Assembly (NCBI GenBank): GCA_014360945.1
Contig: JACIWM010000025.1
Coordinates: 1 to 15,444, forward strand
Direction: 5' to 3'
Source of the DNA: Candidatus Bipolaricaulota bacterium
Lineage (GTDB): Bacteria; Bipolaricaulota; Bipolaricaulia; Bipolaricaulales; Bipolaricaulaceae
Length of the DNA: 15,444 nucleotides
Positions 1 through 7,347 of the stretch are shown here, piece after piece. Position 1 is the stretch's first letter; each line of letters opens with the position of its first letter. Position numbers and translations under genes: made by a program. The notes under the pieces are model-generated. The model worked only from the letters and a program-made list of their open reading frames with translations, searched no databases and was not told the origin of the DNA.

Positions 1-1
1 G

Positions 2-127
2 CGGGCGGAGGTGCAGCGCGGGATTGCGGAGTGGCTCAAGAGCTGGCAGCCGGGGATCACCCAGGCTCAGGCCCTAAAGCGAGCCGAGCACTACATGAAG
101 GCCATGCCGGCCTGGGCAGAGGATTAA
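2..127 (+). CDS. C-terminal end of an unidentified protein (5' end outside window)
   Basis: Reading the second frame from the left edge gives about 41 codons ending in TAA. The peptide is helical and looks like genuine protein, with residues such as EWLKSWQPG and a terminal MPAWAED. The other + frame stays open much further, to 588, but its translation is low-complexity and it lies antisense to a well-supported gene, so I prefer this short frame. I do not recognise the family. The gene is followed within 60 bases by a GC hairpin candidate and a T-run, which fits the end of a transcription unit. Confidence is moderate that it is coding and nil for function. Confidence 0.5.
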   Translation, partial: RAEVQRGIAEWLKSWQPGITQAQALKRAEHYMKAMPAWAED

Positions 128-148
128 GGCTAACCGGAGAAATCTCGG

Positions 149-189
149 AGGCCCTGCGCTCGAAAAGAGAAAACGTGAGGCCTTTTTTC
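149..189 (+). terminator. Candidate intrinsic terminator after the leftmost gene
   Basis: AGGCC at 149-153 can pair with GGCCT at 179-183, and a run of six T follows directly. The stem is short and the loop long (about 25 nt), so the structure is weak. The T-run and its place after the + strand stop codon are the main support. Confidence 0.3.
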
Positions 190-200
190 TTAGCTCCTAG

Positions 201-220
201 GGGCTTTAGGCAAAAAGCCC
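201..220. other. Small inverted repeat between convergent genes
   Basis: GGGCTTT at 201-207 pairs with AAAGCCC at 214-220 around a six-base loop. It lies between the 3' ends of the leftmost + gene and the - strand gene that stops at 225. Neither strand has a proper T-run right after the stem, so it may be a bidirectional transcript-end hairpin or chance. Confidence 0.3.
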
Positions 221-224
221 GACG

Positions 225-662
225 TTATTTCCAAAACTCCCAAAACCGGCGGGTGCGCCATTTGGCTTCCGTGATTTCCCAATTTTTGGCTGTCACCACC
301 AGGTCTACCCACTGTGTTTTTCCAGTTGCGACCTCGGTGGCCACGAAAGCCAAGCTCACCTGGCCCGTTCCCGCAGAGACGAACTCGGCCTCACTGGCCA
401 CCCGGAACTCCCGCAGCACCAAAATGACCTCGGCCGCGCTTGGGTTAAGGACCCAAGTGATGGCTCGGCCCGCGACCTCTACCGCGAGCTCCCCGCTCAG
501 GCGGGCCCGCCAATCCTCGGGCAGCACGGAAAAGCCCCAGTCGATGAACACCCGATTTTTCCCGAACAACGGATCGGACAGGGGATAGAGCACCAGAACC
601 ACACCTGCTAAGCCAAGCATCACACCGGTCCCTCCTAAATACCAGACTAGCTTCCGCTTCAT
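225..662 (-). CDS. Small membrane-anchored protein of unknown function
   Basis: This 145-aa protein starts at ATG with a strong Shine-Dalgarno AGGAGGG eight bases upstream (671-677). Residues 1-5 are basic (MKRKL), and residues about 7-26 form one hydrophobic segment, either an uncleaved signal-anchor or an N-terminal membrane helix. The remaining ~115 residues alternate polar and hydrophobic positions like beta strands, are Val/Ala rich, and would lie outside the cytoplasm. The C-terminus is aromatic and basic (RRFWEFWK). I do not recognise the family. It stands alone: a 566-base gene-poor stretch lies upstream and a convergent gene end downstream. A TAAAAT hexamer at 729-734 on its strand may be the -10 element. 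Coding status is well supported by start, ribosome site and composition; function is unknown. Confidence 0.7.
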   Translation of the reverse strand: MKRKLVWYLGGTGVMLGLAGVVLVLYPLSDPLFGKNRVFIDWGFSVLPEDWRARLSGELAVEVAGRAITWVLNPSAAEVILVLREFRVASEAEFVSAGTGQVSLAFVATEVATGKTQWVDLVVTAKNWEITEAKWRTRRFWEFWK

Positions 663-728
663 GGAATGCGCCCTCCTCTGTACTCCCCCAAAAAAGGACT
701 ATTTTCCAGGCTCGATACATACGAACCT

Positions 729-734
729 ATTTTA
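729..734 (-). promoter_or_regulatory. Possible -10 element for the small membrane protein gene
   Basis: The - strand reads TAAAAT here, about 67 bases before the ATG at 662. No good -35 hexamer lies at the usual spacing; the nearest candidate, TTGCGT, is 19 bases away. Support is weak. Confidence 0.25.
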
Positions 735-1167
735 GCGGAAAACGTTGATGGCTACGCAAACAGCCTATTTAATCCTCCCCTTTCTCCAGTGCCTGGGCGG
801 TCCAAGTGCTCTCTCCTCGAGGAACTCTTGGGCACATCACCTGTCTCTCAGGGCCTTTTCTTATTCAAAATTCTGAAAAGTATTTGCTCCCGGTAGGACT
901 TCTTCAGATTTTTAGCCTTTTCCCTCTCGGAAGGCTGCCGAGTTGCCCTGTAGATAAAATTCCTAAGCGCAAAGAGCTTGACTTCCTATTCTCAAAGCTG
1001 CTGCTTCCGGTGGGCATGGGCACAGAATGCACCCTCTCGGGCGGGACGTGTTGACTTTGCTTTCAAAAACCAGAGGACGAAGAGCCCACCGGAACTTATG
1101 AGCAGGAGCTACCCCGGTTTCCACGTTGTTTTACTCTTGCAACGCTCTGCTTTTCCCGGTCCCAGCG

Positions 1168-1185
1168 CTCCCCGTGAACGGGGGA
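1168..1185 (-). terminator. GC hairpin just past the truncated secreted-protein gene
   Basis: CTCCCC at 1168-1173 pairs perfectly with GGGGAG at 1180-1185, and two further pairs extend into the loop. It lies about 45 bases after the - strand stop at 1229. No T-run follows on the - strand, so if it ends transcription it is not a classical intrinsic terminator. Confidence 0.25.
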
Positions 1186-1228
1186 GGGTCAAGCTCTTCT
1201 TTGGCCGGAAGGATTACGATTCCCAGGG

Positions 1229-2512
1229 TCACGAAGACGGTGCCTTGATCTCTTCCCTTGGGATCACCTCGAGGAACACATCGATCTTCGAGTCCACAAT
1301 CGCGCCCGCGGCACGCGCAAAAAAAGCCAACCGGAAAATTCGTCCTGCGCTTCCCATTGGCACCGTGAAGACGTATTCAGCCGTGACTGTTCCCAGGCCC
1401 CAGCCTCCCGGAAACCTGGGCCAACCGGGCGGAAGGGCATCGGCGAAGATCCCCACCGCTACTAGCGCTCCTTCAGGGTGAAGTGCTTTGGCCTGAAGGG
1501 TGAGCATCCCCGTTGCCCCTTCAGGTACACGGCAACGGATTTCGCCACGATTCGGCTCCGGAAGAGACCGATCGCAAGAGCCGGCAATAACGAGGGTAGC
1601 AGTGAACTCAATGTTTGTGTACCCCGATTGAAACGTACGGACGAACACTGTTGTTTGCCCAACTCCCACAGTGGTTCCGCGCACGTTTTCCGCAGTCTGA
1701 ATGGGGTCCTGTGGACTCCCGGTTGGGTGGCCATGGGTGCGGATTAGATCCCCAACCAGCGCTGTCTGCGGCTTCGTCCTGGGGTCGACCTTTTCCATCG
1801 CGAGAAGGAACGCCTTTAAGGGATCGAAAGGATCGTTATTAGCATTGCGGAGAATGGCGTTCAGGTTTACTTGGATGTCGGTCTGCAGGCATGGCACAGC
1901 ACAATCGAGCTCGCCGAGTAGAGGTCCTGGCTCATCGAACACCTGCTCCTCGCCTGGGTTGAGATAAGCCAGCTCTTCGGTGAGGAACGTCAGGCGACCG
2001 CAGGGAAGCTCGATCGTTCCCGCTAAGAAAAGGTCGTGCGGGCCCCGGAACGGCCCATCCGCTGGAATTTGTTCAAGGCGGATGCGCGCCACGTGGAATG
2101 AGAGGTGGTAAATGCAGATTTCGCCGCTTATTCCGATCAACCGACTATACACGCGCACGGTGAGCGTGCCGGCAAGGCTGCCGGTTTCGTCTCTTACTTC
2201 GACCGCGATCTCCCCCACAGGGCCAGACCTCGTAGCAAGGCCACGGCAATGGTGGCACCAGCCCGTATCGGTTATACACGTGGCTTCGGTGTAGGGAAGG
2301 CGGGCCGCCAGGGCCAGGGCAGCCCGGTGCAGAAGATCAGGGGAAGGTGCTTGCTCAGGAGCCCCAGCCAGCGATCCCACCATCGCCAGCGACGGGCCCA
2401 CTCTGAAGAAGTGCAATCCAAGACCGCTCGGGACATGGAAAAGCCTCACCCCCTGATCGCCGATCCGGTCAAGTTCTGGTTCAGCAAAGGTCGCCACAAC
2501 CTCCGCGAACAA
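1229..2512 (-). CDS. Secreted-family protein, 5'-truncated at an IS110 remnant
   Basis: The frame gives 427 residues from a TTG at 2512, but this is unlikely to be the native start. The ribosome-site match is only two bases away, no signal peptide is present, and the frame stays open into the adjoining IS110 remnant. Residues about 12-205 match the decayed copy at 3215-3757: RIGD.xVRL near 16, GTLTVR near 115 and EPGPLLGE near 194. Residues about 298-418 match residues 32-163 of the intact 873-aa secreted protein. Shared features there are IRCxVxEG, GWPRF, YxFTVPxGSAG and a closing VxLEV, with two shared Cys. The middle (about 215-290) is linker-like. The family is unnamed to me. I infer an exported protein whose signal sequence and start were lost when the element inserted or a deletion followed; it may no longer be expressed. 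Confidence 0.7.
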   Translation of the reverse strand: MFAEVVATFAEPELDRIGDQGVRLFHVPSGLGLHFFRVGPSLAMVGSLAGAPEQAPSPDLLHRAALALAARLPYTEATCITDTGWCHHCRGLATRSGPVGEIAVEVRDETGSLAGTLTVRVYSRLIGISGEICIYHLSFHVARIRLEQIPADGPFRGPHDLFLAGTIELPCGRLTFLTEELAYLNPGEEQVFDEPGPLLGELDCAVPCLQTDIQVNLNAILRNANNDPFDPLKAFLLAMEKVDPRTKPQTALVGDLIRTHGHPTGSPQDPIQTAENVRGTTVGVGQTTVFVRTFQSGYTNIEFTATLVIAGSCDRSLPEPNRGEIRCRVPEGATGMLTLQAKALHPEGALVAVGIFADALPPGWPRFPGGWGLGTVTAEYVFTVPMGSAGRIFRLAFFARAAGAIVDSKIDVFLEVIPREEIKAPSS

Positions 2513-2523
2513 CGCTCCCGCGG

Positions 2524-3363
2524 GCGGTTTGCCCGGAGCTCTTGGAAACCACCGGAAGCGTTGACAATCTGTGGTTCCTGCGGTTTCTCACGTCGCGGGA
2601 CGACTTACGGAAGCTTGCCCGGATGCACGAGAAAACCATCCTTGGGATCCCTGGGATCGGGAAGAGGTACGCAGTGATCATCGGGGAGTGGCAGGGAGAG
2701 GCCAGGTTCTCCCCCGAGGTGGAGTATGCGGGCCCGATGATTGTCTCCGACGCCAAAAGGGTCCTGGAGCTGCTTGAGGAGATAGCTGCTCTGGATGTGG
2801 CCATTGAGGGGCTATCCCAGGGGTCCGCGCTTGTCAAACGGATCGACTCCATCCCCGGGTTCGGCAAGACCTCGAGCGCCGAGCTGGCCGGTGAGATCGG
2901 CACCTTCGTGCGGTTCTCCTCCGAGGCGAGTTTGGCCCTTTACCTGGGGATGTGTCCGTTGGATCGGCAGTCGGGGCAGTTTCGAGGGACGAAGAGCCCT
3001 AGGCAGGTGAACTGGCGGGCCAAGGCGGCGATGATGGTGGCAGGGGCCAGGCACATTGAGCAAGTCCCGGAGTCCCGCATGTACTACGAGAAGAAGCGTG
3101 TCGAAGGCAAGAACCACAACCAAGCCATTCGAGCTCTCGGGAGGCATATGGTCCGTGTCATGTGGTCGATGATGAGGCAGGGACGGGATTACGAGGTAAG
3201 AGAGGCGACATGCCTTACTCGAAAATCCGACCGGGATGTTCAGGTCCTGGCTTACGGGGACGTCGCGCTGCCAGCATGGAGCTATCCATCTCCCCCAGCA
3301 ACGGGCCCGGCTCTGGAAAAGCCACTTCCTTTCCGAAACCGAGGTAGGTCGGCTCGGCGGTGA
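2524..3363 (+). pseudogene. IS110-family transposase, N-terminal half missing
   Basis: From a TTG at 2542 this frame encodes the C-terminal part of an IS110-type recombinase. Features are helix-rich LARMHEKTILGIPGIG near residues 26-40, the hallmark IPGFGKTSSAELAGEIG near 104-120, ALYLGMCPLDRQSGQFRG near 132-149 and RALGRHMVRVMWSMMRQG near 197-214. The last two blocks are the Transposase_20 region; the Ser in the QSG motif (residue 144) sits where the catalytic serine of these recombinases is placed. The N-terminal DEDD RuvC-like domain, about 130-150 residues, is absent, so the protein cannot be active. Family resemblance ends near 3195; the frame then runs on to 3363 through unrelated sequence antisense to a decayed secreted-protein gene, so the native 3' end is lost too. 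Confidence 0.85.
2530..3210 (+). mobile_element. Remnant of an IS110-type insertion sequence
   Basis: The element is defined by its transposase remnant; boundaries are approximate. On the left it meets the truncated - strand gene (ends 2512), and on the right a decayed paralogue of that gene. IS110 elements lack terminal inverted repeats, so the ends cannot be fixed by eye. The left noncoding end, where this family encodes its bridge RNA, is missing. Confidence 0.7.
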
Positions 3364-3757
3364 CGAAGGGGCGTCCGCCCACAGGCAGGCTCAGCACTCC
3401 CAGCCAGGAACAAGTCGAAGCCCGAACTGAAGGTGGTAGTTGCCCGCGCCCTCTCCTACCAGCCAGCCGCAGCCGCGCACCGTAAGTGTTCCGGTGCGGC
3501 CGCCGTCGGAGTTACAGTTTGAACTCATACGTCGAGCGGTGAGGTGGTGCCAGCCGCCGGCCAGCGAACCGATTAGGGCAACGGACCAGCCGATCCGGGA
3601 CAGCTGCGCCGTGCTCCCGCTGGCGCCCTGAACAAGCCTGACGCTGTCGTCCCCAATCCTGTCCTGCTAATATCTCGCAAGGCTGAGCAGCGCGTCGGCG
3701 GGCAACAGCTCGGCGGCAAGCTCCTGGATGATGACGACCTAAGCCAAGATCCAGCTT
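3215..3757 (-). pseudogene. Decayed paralogue of the 1229-2512 secreted-protein gene
   Basis: Two different - strand frames together match the N-terminal part of the neighbour. Frame one (3394-3666) carries QDRIGDDSVRL, RIGWSVALIGSLAG and, at 3475-3492, GTLTVR. These match ELDRIGDQGVRL, RVGPSLAMVGSLAG and GTLTVR of the neighbour in the same order. Frame two (3215-3397) carries LSLPVGGRPFVTAEPTYL and EPGPLLGEMD, matching IELPCGRLTFLTEELAYL and EPGPLLGELD. Damage visible: an in-frame TAG at 3667-3669, a frameshift near 3395, a deletion of roughly 35 codons between GSLAG and GWHH, and loss of everything after EPGPLLGE at the IS110 boundary. Upstream, to about 3757, a helical stretch (ELAAELLPADALLSLARY) may belong to the same gene. 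The match was found by reading; an alignment would set its limits. Confidence 0.7.
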
Positions 3758-3998
3758 GCACCTTGTCTTCAAGCCCTACCAGCCCCGCGAGCCCTGGGGG
3801 CGCAGCGATCCTGCACCAGGCCGTCTTCCGCGTCGAGTTCCCAACCTGGCAAGATCACGCGTGGGAAGAGCTCCACCGCGCCGGTCCCAGGCCAGTACAC
3901 CAACCTAAGAACAGTTCCAACACAACGCAAGCCCAACTGCCCTGGGCATGGCTGCTGCCCCCAGCCCGGCCGCCGACCGAGGGCCGGCCAGTGCTGCT
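3758..3998 (-). other. Degenerate tail between the decayed paralogue and the intact secreted-protein gene
   Basis: No intact gene is visible. One - strand frame stays open (3769-4008) with a locally protein-like stretch (VILPGWELDAED), but it has no start or ribosome site and no recognised family. It may be the 5' part of the decayed paralogue. Confidence 0.35.
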
Positions 3999-6620
3999 CT
4001 ACCTGCACGCCCGCTGGTACTCAGCAGCCAGCTCATCCGCCAGCCTCCGCAGCTTCTCGAGCGCGCTGGCCGCGGCGTCGATCTGCTCGCTCAAAGCAGT
4101 GATCTGATCGTGTAAGGCCGCCTCCCAGGCCTCCTTCCCCCTCCGCGCTGCCTCCAGCTGCCGCTCGGCCTCCTGCAGCTTCTGCTGCCACGTCTGCCAC
4201 GCCTCCCTCGCCCGCTGCAGTTGCCCGTGGGCCTGGCGAAGCTGACGGTACGCGGCCTCGCGCTGGGCCTGGGCCTGGCGCAGTCTCGCCTCCAGCTCGT
4301 CGATCAGCCCTCGCAGGATCGACAGCTTTTCACGAACCGTCAGCTGCCTCGGATCCTTGCCCTCTGCCTTTTCCTGGATGTAGCGGCTGACGAACTCGCT
4401 CAAGGCTTGCGAGGCGGCTGCATCGATTGGGTTGCTGCCGATAAGCGAGACCAGCCCGCCCAAGTCGACCAGGGCCTCACTAAGTCGGGGAAGGACGGCC
4501 TTCTTACACTTGTCCACCGCGATCGCGAGCCAGAGATCCAGCTGGGGATCTTCCTCCCCCACATTTTCCTCCAGCACGTCCCTGATGAACTGCACCTTGC
4601 GGCTGAGCGGCCACTTCAAAGCATCTGCCAGCCTTCCGTAGGCCAGACAGCGGGCTGCCAGTGGAAGTCCCCGGTAGCGCTCCCAGGCGGCATGCAGCGC
4701 ACCCTCCAGGACCCGGAGTTCGGCCTCGCAGCGGTCGTACGCCGCCTTGGCCGCCTCGTACTCTCGCTGGGCAGCTTCCCACTCAGCCTTTGCCTTCGCC
4801 TCTTGGCGGATCAGATCTTGGACCTTCTGCTCCAAGCGGCGGATTTCCTGCTCTAGGTCAGATGCCTTAAGCCGCAGCCGTTCCTCTAGATCTGCCAGCT
4901 TCTCCCTCAGCGCCTTCTCCTGCCCTTCCTGGGCCGCCATCTCCCCCCGGATTCGGTCGATTTCCCGCTTCAGGTCAACACACTCAGAGGTCAGCAGAAT
5001 CACCTTGGAGGCGCTGCACCTGGTCAGACATGCGTTGTAGACCAGAACACCTGTTGCTCGCTGAACCACACAGATGGCGATCTGGTCCCACTCAGCAGTG
5101 AGGATGACCTGGACGTATTGGTTCGCCTTCGTGGGAGGAGGTACCAGCACCGTGGCCTGCCTGCCCGTCCCCTCCACCGAAGCCGGCTCTGACACCCGCC
5201 ACCGGATGTCCCCCGCGCTGTACCAGCTCACCCAGCCGCCAGGGCTGTGTTCGGTGCACTGGAGATCTGCATTCACCGTGAACTCGGCGCTCGCCCCATG
5301 GCGGAGCTGGATCAGGTCAGGCCCCTTTATGACAGCCTCGCACTCGCAGCAGCAAGTCATGTCGAAGTCCTGCACGAAGCGGATGGGCGTGTACCAGACG
5401 TCCCGAGGGCCGGGATCCCTGAGCTCGATCGGATACCGACACGCTGCACACTTCGGCGTGAGGTGGACGTCGCCGACGCTGTAGCTTGTGAGGCCAAACA
5501 AGGAGAGCTTGGAAAACTTGGTAACTGTAGTCTCCGTGTAGCCAGGGACAGCAAAGGTGAACCCTGCTAGGTCCTCCAACACCACCGTTTCCCCCTTTGG
5601 GACGAGGCTGAGCGTGAACTCCTGGTTGGGGAGAGGCTTCACCGTGCACTCGCTGAGCCGCCCCGTTACCGTCGCTCCAGGAGCAAGCGTGACCGTGAAT
5701 TTGCCCTCGTTATCGGTCTTTCCGGTAATAGGCCCGGTCGGGGCAACAGGCGGCGGAGTGGGCGGAGCCGCGGGCTGAAGACAGACTGTGCCCACATCCA
5801 CCGTGGTGTAGGTGCGGCCGAACATGTCCATGGAAGAGGCCAAACCAATTTGCGTTATGGTGACCTCGGGATACCCGGGTGACGAAAGGCACACCGCTCC
5901 GATCTGGTCGGCCCGCGTGAGCGTGCCGATTCCGGGTTTGGGGACCAGGGTGATCGACACCTCTCGGTTCGGCAGAGGAACTACGGTGCACTCGGTGAGC
6001 TTTCCCGTCACACTCGTATTGGGAAGCGAGGGGATGGGGACCTCAAACCGCCCGGTCTCGTCCGTCGTTCCCGTGAACGGGCCATAACTGGGCCCCGCTT
6101 CTGCGGGAGGAGGGGTTGGCGTGACCGCCCTGACCACCTCCAAAATCACCCGGAGCTCGAGTTCGCCGATCACCCCGGCGGTCCATGCCTTGAATCGCAG
6201 GGCAAAAGTGCTCCCGGCACTGCCGGGCGGGACGGTGAACCGGTATTGGGCCTCCACCGTTCCCCATCCCGAGGCCACGGAGCTTCGCGAATCCCTCCAC
6301 TCGTCTTGCTGGTAGACCCAGAACGAGCGGGGCCAGCCCCCGGGCACCGATTCAATTCGCATGTTAACGGCGCCGGTCGGAGTTCGAATAGCCCTGAGCT
6401 CCACTATTCCGGCGCTTCCCTCGGCCACCTGGCAGCGAATCCTGGAAATGTTCGAAGCCGGATAATCTGGACCCTGACAAGTTCCTCCTACCATCAATCG
6501 CCCAGAAAACTGAAGTCTTATGCCCCCGTAGTAGATTTCCCCTGGCCCGTAGGTTTGCGCCCAGCCAAGGGATGCCCAAAGAACTGCAAGCACAAAAACC
6601 CACACTAATCTGCGCACCAT
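3999..6620 (-). CDS. Large secreted protein with Ig-like repeats and two coiled coils
   Basis: This 873-aa protein starts at ATG 6620, seven bases after AGGAGG. The frame is open upstream to 7025, but the ribosome site and the signal peptide fix the start. Residues 1-21 are a Sec signal, cleaved near GWA|Q. Residues 32-163 are a beta-rich domain shared with the truncated gene at 1229-2512. After a Pro-rich linker, residues 179-282 and 295-389 are tandem repeats, each with TGxTDxxG(R/K)F, (T/S)ECTV.PLPN and a closing PGY...V block, resembling carboxypeptidase-regulatory or bacterial Ig folds. Residues 391-427 hold a Cys cluster (CAAC, CCCEC). Residues 430-545 are another strand-rich domain. 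Residues about 548-648 and 763-870 are Ala/Glu/Arg/Gln coiled coils joined by a helical segment. No C-terminal anchor is visible. I infer an exported structural or adhesive protein; function unknown. Confidence 0.85.
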   Translation of the reverse strand: MVRRLVWVFVLAVLWASLGWAQTYGPGEIYYGGIRLQFSGRLMVGGTCQGPDYPASNISRIRCQVAEGSAGIVELRAIRTPTGAVNMRIESVPGGWPRSFWVYQQDEWRDSRSSVASGWGTVEAQYRFTVPPGSAGSTFALRFKAWTAGVIGELELRVILEVVRAVTPTPPPAEAGPSYGPFTGTTDETGRFEVPIPSLPNTSVTGKLTECTVVPLPNREVSITLVPKPGIGTLTRADQIGAVCLSSPGYPEVTITQIGLASSMDMFGRTYTTVDVGTVCLQPAAPPTPPPVAPTGPITGKTDNEGKFTVTLAPGATVTGRLSECTVKPLPNQEFTLSLVPKGETVVLEDLAGFTFAVPGYTETTVTKFSKLSLFGLTSYSVGDVHLTPKCAACRYPIELRDPGPRDVWYTPIRFVQDFDMTCCCECEAVIKGPDLIQLRHGASAEFTVNADLQCTEHSPGGWVSWYSAGDIRWRVSEPASVEGTGRQATVLVPPPTKANQYVQVILTAEWDQIAICVVQRATGVLVYNACLTRCSASKVILLTSECVDLKREIDRIRGEMAAQEGQEKALREKLADLEERLRLKASDLEQEIRRLEQKVQDLIRQEAKAKAEWEAAQREYEAAKAAYDRCEAELRVLEGALHAAWERYRGLPLAARCLAYGRLADALKWPLSRKVQFIRDVLEENVGEEDPQLDLWLAIAVDKCKKAVLPRLSEALVDLGGLVSLIGSNPIDAAASQALSEFVSRYIQEKAEGKDPRQLTVREKLSILRGLIDELEARLRQAQAQREAAYRQLRQAHGQLQRAREAWQTWQQKLQEAERQLEAARRGKEAWEAALHDQITALSEQIDAAASALEKLRRLADELAAEYQRACR
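5454..6086 (-). repeat. Two tandem Ig-like repeats inside the large secreted protein
   Basis: Repeat one lies at about 5775-6086 and repeat two at about 5454-5738, separated by a Pro/Thr linker. At DNA level, the segments around 5641-5666 and 5985-6010 remain nearly identical (ACNGTGCACTCGNTGAGC), showing an internal duplication about 345 bases apart. Confidence 0.7.
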
Positions 6621-6635
6621 CTTCCCACCTCCTTT
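6621..6635 (-). promoter_or_regulatory. Ribosome binding site fixing the start of the large secreted protein
   Basis: On the - strand AAAGGAGGT (6627-6635) precedes the ATG at 6620 by six bases. It decides against the 135-codon upstream extension of the same frame. Confidence 0.8.
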
Positions 6636-7281
6636 CGACGTCATTGGGGGGAGACAGCAGGGCCTGTCGGCGGAACCGGAGAGCAAGGGCTGTGCTGAAA
6701 CGGACTTGTCAAAAGACCGTTGATTTCGCAAGAAAATGTGGACAGCGGTGCTCCGTTTTATCCCGATCTTCTCGCTTCGGACCACACAAGCGCGCGACGG
6801 GATCATCCTGGCTCCATGCAGGCCTTTCCTGCCAAGGCGAGCCATAGTCTTGCGCATTGGTAACAAGGCGTGGTCTCCCCATACGGCGGCTTGACCAGAT
6901 TTGGACGGAGAACCCGTTCCCACTCGCACGGCTAACCCCAAACTGTCCCCGGTTTCCTCGCCCATAAAGGACGCTCCAATCCATGGCAGGGGGAACCGGC
7001 TATCTCGCGGATTGGGAAACCCCATCCCCCTCGCCGTCTTTTCGGTGGGGTAAGGAGAGTACGACGGGGTTAGACAAACCGGTTACTGGACTTTTCTTGC
7101 TTTCGCCGAGGCGTGAGCTCTCCCCTCCACCCCCGGTTCATCCGTCACAAAGTGTACACCTTTCTCCCAGGGGAGGTTTCATATCGTCCCCGGAGTCCAT
7201 CAAGTATCGGAATTGGGTGGGGAGTTCGCGGCGCCCCAGTTTAGGAAGGAGGGCCCGCGCGCCCAGAGGGCTCGTGCACGG

Positions 7282-7301
7282 TTGCATACTGCCTTATGCA
7301 A
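7282..7301. other. Perfect 7-bp inverted repeat downstream of ispD
   Basis: TTGCATA (7282-7288) and TATGCAA (7295-7301) flank a six-base loop, about 47 bases past the ispD stop. There is no T-run on the - strand side, so it may be a transcript-end hairpin or an operator. The stem is AT-rich, unlike the surroundings. Confidence 0.4.
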
Positions 7302-7347
7302 ACGGTGTGCGCTTTTCTTCCCTTGGCCTTCGCCTTGGGTCCTGCAG

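Larger units (their letters stand above)
663..1228. other. Gene-poor interval, no supported gene
   Basis: This stretch of about 566 bases has visibly lower GC than its surroundings. It carries only short, overlapping open frames of low-complexity translation on both strands, none with a convincing ribosome site. It holds the likely promoter of the small membrane protein gene at its left end and a hairpin near 1168-1185 at its right end. No tRNA, CRISPR or transposon end was recognised. It could be decayed sequence. Confidence 0.5.
6621..7347. other. Gene-poor interval of about 730 bases
   Basis: It lies upstream of the large secreted-protein gene and downstream of ispD. One - strand frame is open from 7025 down to the true start, but its translation is Arg/Ser/Gly-rich and featureless. 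A TTGACA at 6707-6712 (- strand) is a perfect -35 match without a good -10 at the right distance. The palindrome GTGTACAC (7152-7159, loosely extended by flanking A/T) and a 7-bp inverted repeat at 7282-7301 are the only structures seen. No RNA gene was recognised. Confidence 0.5.

Noticed and set aside
31..588. + strand open frame of 185 codons at the left edge
   Set aside because: It overlaps the well-supported - strand gene at 225-662 and its translation is low-complexity; the second frame gives a better protein end.
2400..2545. Possible bridge RNA of the IS110 element
   Set aside because: The N-terminal half of the recombinase and the noncoding left end are missing; the sequence here is the neighbouring - strand gene.
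2105..2677. + strand open frame leading into the transposase remnant
   Set aside because: It is in a different frame from the transposase, antisense to the truncated secreted-protein gene, and shows no recombinase N-terminal domain.
4221..4856. + strand open frame of 211 codons
   Set aside because: It is antisense to the coiled-coil coding region; periodic Leu/Gln content reflects the repeat-like codons of the - strand gene.
6707..6712. TTGACA as a promoter for the large secreted-protein gene
   Set aside because: The hexamer is perfect but the sequence 16-18 bases downstream (CCCTTG and neighbours) is not a usable -10.
6621..7025. N-terminal extension of the large secreted protein to 7025
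   Set aside because: A strong ribosome site and a clear signal peptide mark ATG 6620; the extension is Arg/Ser-rich and would bury the signal.
7060..7340. tRNA or CRISPR array in the interval after ispD
   Set aside because: No cloverleaf with a TTCRA loop and matching acceptor stem, and no regularly spaced repeats were found.
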